Source: Pseudomonas panipatensis
Lineage (GTDB): Bacteria > Pseudomonadota > Gammaproteobacteria > Pseudomonadales > Pseudomonadaceae
Direction of reading: 5' to 3'
Assembly: GCF_900099785.1 (NCBI RefSeq)
Contig: NZ_FNDS01000010.1
Location: 62,001 to 126,000 of the forward strand
Length of the DNA: 64,000 nt
Part shown: positions 57,232-64,000 of the stretch, piece by piece
Layout: every line of letters starts with the position of its first letter
How positions within the stretch are numbered: the first letter of the stretch is position 1
Translations under genes and position numbers: made by a program
The notes under the pieces: generated by a model
Databases searched by the model: none
What the model was told of the DNA's origin: nothing
What the model saw: the letters and a program-made list of their open reading frames with translations, nothing else

Positions 57232-58236
57232 TCAGAAGTTGTACGACATGCCGACGCTGACGCTGCCCAGGCGGGTGTCGTAGAAATCGATGTTGCTGTT
57301 CTCCTCGCCATAGCTGACCGCCGCCCGCGCGCTCCAGTCCTTCAGGCCGAAGGGTTCGAGGTAGGTGGCGGACAGGGAAACGCCATAGCGATTGACGTCC
57401 TGCTTCTTGTCATAGATCGGGTTGTAGTGATCGCTCTTCAGGCGGCCGCCCAGGGCGTCGGCACCGAACTCCCAGCCCTTCAGGCCGAGGTAGGTGTAGC
57501 CCAGGCCGAGCTGGTAGCCGTCCATTTTCATCGCGTTGCCATCCAGGTCGCGGTTGATGTAGCTGACGATCGGCGTCAGCACATGGTCCTGGTTGGGCTG
57601 CCAGCGATAGCTGATGTCGAGCTTCTTGTCTTTGCCGTTGCGGTCGAGCTGGTCCTGCTGGTCGGCGCTCAGGCCCAGCGCGGCGCCACTGTGCTCATGG
57701 CCGATATCGATCTTGCGCTGGGTGTAGGTGACGTCGAAGTCCGACTGGAAGATGTTCTCCCAGCCCAGGCGGTAGCCATTGCTCGTGCGGCGGGTGGTCT
57801 GGCGGTCGGCGCCGACCACGTAGGGATCCTTCCAGGTCTCCTGCGGGGTCGAGGCCAGCAGGCTGAAGCGCAGGTTGCCGGCCTCGCCGATGCCCTGGCG
57901 CAAGCCCAGGTCGATGACGCTGTCCTCGGTGATGAAGTCTTCCAGCACGGTGGCGCCGAAGAACTGGGTGCGGCTGCCGGCCAGGGTGTAGGACAGCGAG
58001 AAGCCCGGAATCACCTTGGAGTAGCTCTTGTTGTCCGGGCTGCCGCCGAGCGAGTCGATCTGCTTGTCCGACACATGGGTGCCGCTGACAGTGGCGATCT
58101 GGTTGGTTTTCATCTGGTCACTGGTGACGCCCAGGTAGAGGCTGCCGCCGAGGCCGTCCTCGGTGGGAATCTGGTCATAGGCCTGGGCGCTCAGGGCGAT
58201 GGCGCCCCCCAGCGGGATGAATAAGAGGTTGCGCAT
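57232..58236 (-). CDS. DUF2860 family outer-membrane protein
   Basis: A 334-residue exported protein with a signal peptide ending near SAQA. The mature body is strand-rich with amphipathic segments (LSYTLAGSRTQFFGATVLEDF, DVTYTQRKIDIGHEHSG) and ends VSVGMSYNF, a C-terminal Phe signal for BAM insertion. It resembles DUF2860 proteins. The function is unknown. The ATG at 58236 has AGGAG upstream. Confidence 0.82.
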   Translation of the reverse strand: MRNLLFIPLGGAIALSAQAYDQIPTEDGLGGSLYLGVTSDQMKTNQIATVSGTHVSDKQIDSLGGSPDNKSYSKVIPGFSLSYTLAGSRTQFFGATVLEDFITEDSVIDLGLRQGIGEAGNLRFSLLASTPQETWKDPYVVGADRQTTRRTSNGYRLGWENIFQSDFDVTYTQRKIDIGHEHSGAALGLSADQQDQLDRNGKDKKLDISYRWQPNQDHVLTPIVSYINRDLDGNAMKMDGYQLGLGYTYLGLKGWEFGADALGGRLKSDHYNPIYDKKQDVNRYGVSLSATYLEPFGLKDWSARAAVSYGEENSNIDFYDTRLGSVSVGMSYNF

Positions 58237-58664
58237 GCTGTCCGGCTCCTGAATGGTCATGAAGAAGAGCCGAACCTGCGATACAAAGCTGAAGGATCGA
58301 TTAAGTGTTCGACGAAAGGCTCTGCCCCGTGCCCGCCCGGCTCGCCACCGATAGCGGCAGCCGCTGCGGCGCATGGCCGGAATGATGGACAACGACGGAT
58401 AGCACCCGCGGCGTTATCCGCTCGAAGCCCCGAGGGATAGGTCGAGCGCGAAGCGCGATAGCCATGCCGTCGCTCCGAGGGCTCCTCGCCGCCACGCCAT
58501 TGGCCTGCAGAGGCGCTTCCGCAGGTGCCTCGGCACCGACTATTTTTCCTGGCAATTCAGCCATCTCTGACAGATGAACGATTTTTTGTATACAAAGCAG
58601 TAGCCATACATCCAACAAACTGTCTACAGTGCTCGCACAAAAACAACAAGCGAGTCCTCCAGCC
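58237..58664. other. Divergent intergenic region, 428 bp
   Basis: It separates the DUF2860 gene and the purine permease. It contains the 12-bp perfect palindrome TTTGTATACAAA at 58585-58596 (listed separately). Otherwise nothing stands out apart from a GC-rich stretch (58310-58540) with no coding signs. Confidence 0.5.
58585..58596. promoter_or_regulatory. Candidate GntR-type operator
   Basis: TTTGTATACAAA is a perfect palindrome about 70 bp upstream of the purine-permease start codon. The core TTGTATACAA is the kind of site bound by FadR-subgroup GntR repressors of purine catabolism in Pseudomonas-type bacteria. No GntR gene is in the window. Confidence 0.5.
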
Positions 58665-60230
58665 ATGAATACGCGTTCAGCTGTAGCGTCCGCCGGGCAA
58701 CGCCCGGAAGACGAGAATCTCGGAATCGGTGCCAACCTGGCCTATGGCCTGCAACACGTCCTGACCATGTATGGCGGGATAGTCGCGGTGCCGCTGATCC
58801 TTGGCCAGGCGGCCGCTCTGTCGCCCAGCGAGATCGGCCTGCTGATCGCCGCCTCGCTGTTCGCCGGCGGCCTCGCCACCCTGCTGCAAACCCTCGGTCT
58901 GCCCTTCTTCGGCTGCCAGTTGCCGCTGGTCCAGGGCGTGTCCTTCTCCGGCGTCGCCACCATGATCGCCATCCTCGGCGCCGGCGACGGCGGCGGTATC
59001 CCGGCAGTGCTCGGCGCGGTGATGGCCGCAGCCTTGATCGGCCTGCTGATCACCCCGGTGTTCTCACGCATCACGCAATTCTTCCCGCCCATGGTCACCG
59101 GCGTGGTGATCACCACCATCGGCCTGACCCTGATGCCGGTGGCGGCGCGCTGGGCCATGGGAGGCAACAGCCACGCAGCGGATTTCGGCAGCATGGCCAA
59201 CATCGGCCTGGCGGCGGTCACCCTGGTCATCGTCCTGCTCCTGAGCAAACTGGGCAGCGCCTCGATCTCGCGGCTGTCGATCCTGCTGTCGATGGTGATC
59301 GGCACCCTGCTCGCCGTGGCCCTGGGCATGGCCGACTTCTCCACGGTCGGCGACGGCCCGCTGCTGGCCCTGCCGGCGCTGTTCCACTTCGGCGCGCCGA
59401 CCTTCCACGTCGCCGCCATCGTCTCCATGTGCATCGTCATCATGGTGACCCTGGTGGAAACCTCGGCGGACATCCTCGCGGTGGGCGAGATCATCGAGAC
59501 CAAGGTCGATTCCCAGCGCCTGGGCAACGGCCTGCGCGCGGACATGCTGTCGAGCCTGCTGGCGCCGATCTTCGGCAGCTTCACCCAGAGCGCCTTCGCG
59601 CAGAACGTCGGCCTGGTCGCCGTGACCGGGGTGAAGAGCCGCTACGTGGTGGCCACCGGCGGGCTGTTCCTGGTCACCCTCGGCCTGCTGCCGGTGATGG
59701 GCAGGGTGATCGCCGCGGTGCCCACGGCGGTGCTCGGCGGCGCCGGGCTGGTGTTGTTCGGCACCGTGGCGGCGAGCGGCATCCGCACCCTGTCCAAGGT
59801 CGACTATCGCAACAACATGAACCTGATCATCGTCGCCACCTCGCTCGGCTTCGGCATGCTGCCGATCGCCGCGCCGAACTTCTACGAGCACTTCCCCAGC
59901 TGGTTCGCCACCATCTTCCACTCCGGCATCAGCTCGGCGGCGATCATGGCCATCTTCCTCAACCTGCTGTTCAACCACTTCACCCTGGGCAACTCCGACC
60001 AGCAGTCGGTCTTCGTCGCCGCCAGCGAGCGCACCCTGCGCTACCAGGACATCGCCGCGCTCAACGACGGCGACTATTTCCTCGACGGCAAGCTGTACGA
60101 CAAAGACGGCAACCAGGTCCCGGTGCTCGGCGAACACGCCCATGACAGCGAGCACGCCCACGCTGATCGCGCCGCGCCCAAGGCAACCCGGCAAACCAGC
60201 GACAGCAGCGCCCCTAGCAGAGTTTCCTGA
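58665..60230 (+). CDS. NCS2-family purine/uracil permease
   Basis: A 521-residue polytopic inner-membrane symporter of about 14 helices, related to UacT/XanQ-type xanthine and uric-acid permeases. The family signature QNxGxxxxTG is visible as QNVGLVAVTG, and the motif ETSADILAVGEI carries the conserved Glu. The C-terminal tail (HAHDSEHAHADRAAPKATR) is His-rich and hydrophilic. Transport of xanthine or urate is likely, but the exact substrate cannot be read. The start at 58665 lacks a strong ribosome site. Confidence 0.88.
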   Translation: MNTRSAVASAGQRPEDENLGIGANLAYGLQHVLTMYGGIVAVPLILGQAAALSPSEIGLLIAASLFAGGLATLLQTLGLPFFGCQLPLVQGVSFSGVATMIAILGAGDGGGIPAVLGAVMAAALIGLLITPVFSRITQFFPPMVTGVVITTIGLTLMPVAARWAMGGNSHAADFGSMANIGLAAVTLVIVLLLSKLGSASISRLSILLSMVIGTLLAVALGMADFSTVGDGPLLALPALFHFGAPTFHVAAIVSMCIVIMVTLVETSADILAVGEIIETKVDSQRLGNGLRADMLSSLLAPIFGSFTQSAFAQNVGLVAVTGVKSRYVVATGGLFLVTLGLLPVMGRVIAAVPTAVLGGAGLVLFGTVAASGIRTLSKVDYRNNMNLIIVATSLGFGMLPIAAPNFYEHFPSWFATIFHSGISSAAIMAIFLNLLFNHFTLGNSDQQSVFVAASERTLRYQDIAALNDGDYFLDGKLYDKDGNQVPVLGEHAHDSEHAHADRAAPKATRQTSDSSAPSRVS

Positions 60231-60319
60231 AGGTAGTCTGAAGGCCGGCTTCAGCTACCTTCAGTTTGTATTAAGCACGCGCGCCTAGAGTGAAGCCTCC
60301 ACCATCAGGAGCTTCCTCC

Positions 60320-60790
60320 ATGAAGATCACCGCGCTTTCCCTGGCCGTTGCCGGCGCCCTCGCCGCTCCGGCCTTCGCCCAGGCGGGTGAAGTCAAGCTG
60401 ACCACCACCCTGAAAGACTTCCGCGGCAACGACGCCTACCTGGCGATCTACCTCACCGACGCCCAGGGCAAGTATCAGCGCACCCTGTGGGTCGCCGGCA
60501 AGAAAGCCAAGTATTACAAGCACCTCGGCGACTGGGCCCGCGGCAGCGGGATGAATCGCGCCGAGTTCGACGGCATGAGCGGCGCCAGCGTCGGTGCCGG
60601 CGAGACCCTCACCGTGACCGCCCAGGTGGCGGACAACCTGATCGACGCCGGTTACCAGATCCGCATCGACAGCGCCGTGGAAAACCACGATGAGAACCGC
60701 GCCGAAGTGAAGGTCCCGCTGACCCACGAGGGTTCCGGCAAGGAAACCGCCGGTAGCGGCTACGTCAGCAACTTCCGCTACGACCTCTGA
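60320..60790 (+). CDS. DUF2271 periplasmic protein with flavinylation motif
   Basis: A 156-residue exported protein with signal peptide MKITALSLAVAGALAAPAFA. Beta-rich DUF2271 fold. Residues 84-90 read DGMSGAS (60569-60589), which matches the Dxx(S/T)GA(T/S) signal where ApbE transfers FMN; Ser90 would be the acceptor. AGGAG precedes the ATG. It is the first of three genes followed by a PepSY-flavodoxin reductase (17 bp later) and apbE. Confidence 0.88.
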   Translation: MKITALSLAVAGALAAPAFAQAGEVKLTTTLKDFRGNDAYLAIYLTDAQGKYQRTLWVAGKKAKYYKHLGDWARGSGMNRAEFDGMSGASVGAGETLTVTAQVADNLIDAGYQIRIDSAVENHDENRAEVKVPLTHEGSGKETAGSGYVSNFRYDL

Positions 60791-60807
60791 TCGGAAGGAG
60801 ACGCGCA

Positions 60808-62985
60808 ATGCTTCGTCAACTCCATGCCTGGCCGGGTGTGATCCTCGCCCTCCTGCTGATCGTCCTGGCGACCAGCGGAGCGGTGCTGTCCACCCAGCCC
60901 CTGGCCGAACGCCTGGTCACCCCAGCCGCCGCGCCAACCACCCAAGTCGCTGAACTGGCCTCTCGCGTGGCCCATCAGGTGCCAGGCGTAGAGCGTATCG
61001 AACGGCGTCCCTCCGGCATGCTCGTCGCCCGCTATACGCGTGGCGCCGACAGCGGCGCGGTGCGTATCGACCCCAACAGCGGCGCGGCGCTCGGCCCCTA
61101 TCAGCCGTCGCCGACCTACGCCTGGATGCGCGACCTGCACCGTGCCTTCTTCATCGGCACCCCGGGCCACGCCATGGCCGGCGTCGGCGCCATCGGCATG
61201 CTCCTGCTCAGCTTCTCCGGCCTGGTCATGCTGGCGCGCCGCCAGGGTGGCTGGCGCAACCTGCTGGGCAGCATCCACGGCAACGGCCAGTCGCGCTGGC
61301 ACAGCCAGGTCAGCCGCCTGTTGCTGCCGCTGCTGATCCTGATCGGCGCCAGCGGTCTCTACCTGTCCGCCGATACCTTCGGCCTGGTGCGCGATGGCAT
61401 GGACAGCGATGCCAGCTTCCCCACCAGCGTCAGCCAGGGCAGCCGCGTCGACCCGGGCCAACTGACGGCCTTGCGCAACGTCGCCCTGAGCGACCTGCGC
61501 GAACTGGACTTCCCGGCCCAGGACAACCCGCAGGACGCCTACACCCTGCGCACCGCCCAGGGCGACGGCTACGTCGACGCGGTGGACGGCCGCCTGCTCG
61601 GCTACCAGCCGCACGACCTGGCGCGTCACCTCTACGAATACATTTACCAACTGCACACCGGCGACCTGCTGGGTGTCTTCAGCCCCCTGCTCGGCCTGGC
61701 CGCGCTGGGCGTGCCGCTGCTCGGCATCACCGGCCTGGTGCTGTTCCTGCGCCGCCGTCGCAGCGTCACCCATGGCGACGCCAAGATCGCGCCGGAAGAG
61801 GCCGATTGCGTGATTCTGGTCGGCAGCGAATCCAACGGCACCTGGGCCTTCGCCCGGACCCTGCAGCAAGGCCTGATGGACAGCGGCCGGCGCGTCTACA
61901 GCGCGCCGCTGAACCAAGGCACGCGCGCCTTCCCGGCGGCCCGGCAACTGCTGGTGCTGACCTCGACCTATGGCGATGGCGGCGCGCCGCAATCGGCCCG
62001 CGGCTTCCTCGAACAACTCGACGACCTGCGCCTGGCGGACGACGCGCGATTCGCCGTGCTCGGCTTTGGCGACCGCCGCTTCCCACGCTTCTGCCAGTAC
62101 GCCAAGGACGTCGAGACGGCCCTGCTGGCGCACGGTCTCGCGCCGCTGATGGCGCGCCAGGACATAGACGCCGCCTCGGTCCCGAGCTTCCAGGCCTGGG
62201 CCCAGGACCTCGGCGAACGGCTCGGCATCACCCTGAACCTGGTGCACAGCGCCGAGCCCATCGCCTGCAGCGACTACCAACTGATCGAACGCCGCCTGCA
62301 CCAGGCCCCCGGCGACACCCCGCTGGTGGTGCTGCGCTTCGCGCCGCTCGGCCAGCCGGTCGAGTACCAGGCCGGCGACCTGCTGGCGATCCAGGCGCCC
62401 GGCGCGCAAACGCCGCGCTACTACTCACTGGCCAGCGACAGCGACCACGGCGTCCTGGAAATCTGCGTGCGCCTGTGCGACGGCGGCCTCTGCTCGACCT
62501 ACCTGCACGGCCTCGAAGCCGGCGCGCGGGTCAGCGGCTTCGTCCAGCCGCATCGCGAATTCCGCCCGGAGCCGGGCAGCGCACCGCTGATCCTGATCGG
62601 CGCCGGCAGCGGCATCGGCCCGCTGGTCGGCTTCATCCGCCGCAACGCCCGCCAGCGCCGGCTCTACCTGTACTGGGGCGGCCGCGTGCCGGAAGCCGGC
62701 GTGCCCTTCGATCGCGATCTCGACCAGGCACTCGCCGACGGCCGCCTCAGCGACCTGCGCACGGCCTTCTCCGCCGGCCCGCAGCGCGCCTATGTGCAGG
62801 ACCGTCTCAGCCAGGACGCCCACGAACTGCGCCACCTGGTGGCGGCCGGCGCCCAGGTGCTGGTCTGCGGCGGGCGCAACATGGCCGACGGCGTGCGCCA
62901 TGCCTTCGACGAGATGCTCGCGCCGCTGGCGCTGAGCGTGGACCACCTGCGCGCCGGGGGCCGCTACCGTGAAGACCTGTTCTGA
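60808..62985 (+). CDS. PepSY - flavodoxin - ferredoxin reductase fusion, membrane NAD(P)H oxidoreductase
   Basis: A 725-residue protein. The N-terminal third (about 1-320) is a PepSY-associated membrane domain of four helices, with periplasmic loops and His residues in LHRAFFIGTPGHAMAG and IHGNGQSRWHSQVSRL. A flavodoxin-like domain (about 332-470) begins VILVGSESNGTWAFA. A FAD/NAD(P)-binding reductase part (about 490-725) has RYYSLASDSD, GAGSGIGPLVGFIR and CGGRNMADGVR. It should carry electrons from cytosolic NAD(P)H across the membrane, presumably to the flavinylated DUF2271 protein. GGAAGGAG precedes the ATG. Confidence 0.9.
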   Translation: MLRQLHAWPGVILALLLIVLATSGAVLSTQPLAERLVTPAAAPTTQVAELASRVAHQVPGVERIERRPSGMLVARYTRGADSGAVRIDPNSGAALGPYQPSPTYAWMRDLHRAFFIGTPGHAMAGVGAIGMLLLSFSGLVMLARRQGGWRNLLGSIHGNGQSRWHSQVSRLLLPLLILIGASGLYLSADTFGLVRDGMDSDASFPTSVSQGSRVDPGQLTALRNVALSDLRELDFPAQDNPQDAYTLRTAQGDGYVDAVDGRLLGYQPHDLARHLYEYIYQLHTGDLLGVFSPLLGLAALGVPLLGITGLVLFLRRRRSVTHGDAKIAPEEADCVILVGSESNGTWAFARTLQQGLMDSGRRVYSAPLNQGTRAFPAARQLLVLTSTYGDGGAPQSARGFLEQLDDLRLADDARFAVLGFGDRRFPRFCQYAKDVETALLAHGLAPLMARQDIDAASVPSFQAWAQDLGERLGITLNLVHSAEPIACSDYQLIERRLHQAPGDTPLVVLRFAPLGQPVEYQAGDLLAIQAPGAQTPRYYSLASDSDHGVLEICVRLCDGGLCSTYLHGLEAGARVSGFVQPHREFRPEPGSAPLILIGAGSGIGPLVGFIRRNARQRRLYLYWGGRVPEAGVPFDRDLDQALADGRLSDLRTAFSAGPQRAYVQDRLSQDAHELRHLVAAGAQVLVCGGRNMADGVRHAFDEMLAPLALSVDHLRAGGRYREDLF

Positions 62986-63934
62986 GGCGCTGGCCTTGCA
63001 GCGCTACAGCCTCAACGGACCGACCATGGGCAGCCGCTACAGCGCGGTCTTCTATGCGCCGCCCGGCCTGGACCAGACGGCACTCGGCGAGGCCCTGTTC
63101 GAGGCCGTCGACCAGGTCGATCGGCAAATGTCCAACTGGCGCGCGGACTCGGCGCTGATGCGCTTCAACGCGCAACCGCTGGAGCGCTGGATGGACCTGC
63201 CGGAAAACCTCATCTGGGTCCTGCAGACCGCCGTGCAGGTCTGCGCCGAGTCCGGCGGCGCCTTCGACATCGGCGTTGGCGATGTCGTGCGTGCCTGGGG
63301 CTTCGGCCCCGCCGAGCAGGCCGTGGACGCCGAACAACGCGCCGCGCTGGCGGCGCAGCCGCGCAGCACGGCGAGCCGCGCCCTGGAGTTCGATTTCGCC
63401 GGCGGCCGCGTGCGCAAGCGCCACGCCGTGCACCTGGACCTCGCCGGCATCGCCAAGGGCTTCGGTGTCGACCAGCTGGCCCGCTGCCTGGACCAGCACA
63501 GCGTCGAGCACTACCTGGTGAGCATCGACGGCGAACTGCGCGCCCGTGGCCACAAGCCCGACGGGCAAGCCTGGACCATCGCCATCGAGAAGCCCCTGGC
63601 CGGCGTGCGCGATGCCCTCGGCGCACTGGAAATCGCCGATGCCGCCCTGGCCACTTCCGGCGACTACCGGCACTTCCGCGAACAGGACGGCCGCCGCTAC
63701 AGCCACACCATCGACCCGCGCCGCGCCGCGCCGCTGAGCGAAGGCCTGGCCTCGGTCTCGGTACTGGCGCCCAGTTGCATGCTCGCCGACGCCTGGGCCA
63801 CCGCGCTCATGGTGCTCGGCCCGGAACAGGGCCCGGCGCTGGCCTGCCAGCGCGGCATGGACGCGCTCTTCCTGCTGCGCGACGGCGAGCAGATCCGCCA
63901 GCTATGGATTCTCGACGGCCAGCCGCAGTCCTGA
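62969..63934 (+). CDS. apbE: FAD:protein FMN transferase ApbE
   Basis: A 321-residue flavin transferase that attaches FMN from FAD to Ser/Thr in the motif Dxx(S/T)GA(T/S). Family motifs: PTMGSRYSAVF, FDIGVGDVVRAWGF, HLDLAGIAKGFGVD, ALATSGDYRHF and YSHTIDPR. The start is a GTG at 62969, overlapping the reductase gene by 17 bases, so translation is coupled. No signal peptide is obvious, unlike many exported ApbE proteins. The upstream DUF2271 protein is its likely substrate. Confidence 0.92.
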   Translation: MKTCSEALALQRYSLNGPTMGSRYSAVFYAPPGLDQTALGEALFEAVDQVDRQMSNWRADSALMRFNAQPLERWMDLPENLIWVLQTAVQVCAESGGAFDIGVGDVVRAWGFGPAEQAVDAEQRAALAAQPRSTASRALEFDFAGGRVRKRHAVHLDLAGIAKGFGVDQLARCLDQHSVEHYLVSIDGELRARGHKPDGQAWTIAIEKPLAGVRDALGALEIADAALATSGDYRHFREQDGRRYSHTIDPRRAAPLSEGLASVSVLAPSCMLADAWATALMVLGPEQGPALACQRGMDALFLLRDGEQIRQLWILDGQPQS

Positions 63935-64000
63935 CGCTCGGGCCGGCTGCTGCGCCTGGCCCACGGGCAACGGCTCCAACAGACCGATAAAGGCGCGCAG
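63935..64000. other. Terminal 66 bp after apbE
   Basis: Too short to interpret. I see no terminator hairpin before the window ends, and an antisense or downstream gene may begin outside it. Confidence 0.3.

Overview
This 64-kb window is high-GC chromosomal DNA from a gammaproteobacterium that is almost certainly a Pseudomonas of the P. aeruginosa/P. citronellolis-like kind. The genus call rests on a complete fapABCDEF functional-amyloid operon, two OprD-family porins, davBA lysine catabolism, a PqiA gene split in two, a second EF-G, and strong GC bias at third codon positions. I cannot name the species. I saw no rRNA, tRNA, CRISPR array, insertion sequence or prophage. The window reads as ordinary chromosome carrying several compact catabolic and surface modules. 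It opens with the last 11 codons of a gene and ends just after apbE.

Layout, 0-26 kb. An alcohol dehydrogenase/aldo-keto reductase/CMD operon (minus strand) is followed by a DUF4337 protein, an outer-membrane barrel and a small cytochrome c. Next comes the pqiA(split)-pqiB-pqiC lipid-transport operon. A polyamine-type periplasmic binding protein is coupled to a membrane diguanylate cyclase, with no ABC transporter nearby. A lipoprotein, OprD porin - MFS - OprD porin, the ABC-F protein YbiT, two tandem paralogous secreted alpha/beta hydrolases, azoR with a divergent LysR gene, a cold-shock/DUF1294 fusion and uppP complete the stretch.

Layout, 26-42 kb. The fap operon lies behind a near-consensus sigma-54 promoter with a 9-bp-arm palindrome about 160 bp upstream. 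It is followed convergently by a VpsR/FleQ-like sigma-54 activator with a degenerate receiver domain. A RimK-like ATP-grasp ligase is divergent from a GNAT-C39 peptidase fusion, a candidate uncharacterised peptide- or metabolite-modifying pair. A truncated AhpD/CMD gene remnant follows, then an Lrp regulator divergent from davB-davA, then fusA2.

Layout, 42-64 kb. First come a FrnE/DsbA-like protein, an RraB-like protein, an IorAB-like molybdenum hydroxylase, and an MDR dehydrogenase with a divergent LysR gene. The quinohemoprotein amine dehydrogenase operon qhpA-qhpD-qhpC-qhpB follows. It is divergent from an aldehyde dehydrogenase, and their shared intergenic region holds a near-consensus sigma-54 promoter plus two perfect CTGTCGC-type inverted repeats. 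The remaining QhpE/F/G maturation genes are not in the window. A RES-Xre toxin-antitoxin pair has a perfect 17-bp-arm inverted repeat upstream. After it come a DUF2860 outer-membrane protein, a purine permease, and a DUF2271 / PepSY-flavodoxin reductase / ApbE operon. Its DUF2271 protein contains DGMSGAS, a match to the ApbE flavinylation motif, so this looks like a periplasmic flavinylated redox system.

Recurring themes are amine, polyamine and lysine oxidation (davBA, qhp plus aldehyde dehydrogenase, polyamine-binding protein), sigma-54-driven expression, and biofilm or c-di-GMP functions (fap, diguanylate cyclase, VpsR-like activator). All functional calls come from motif reading and recall of protein families. 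No database search was run.
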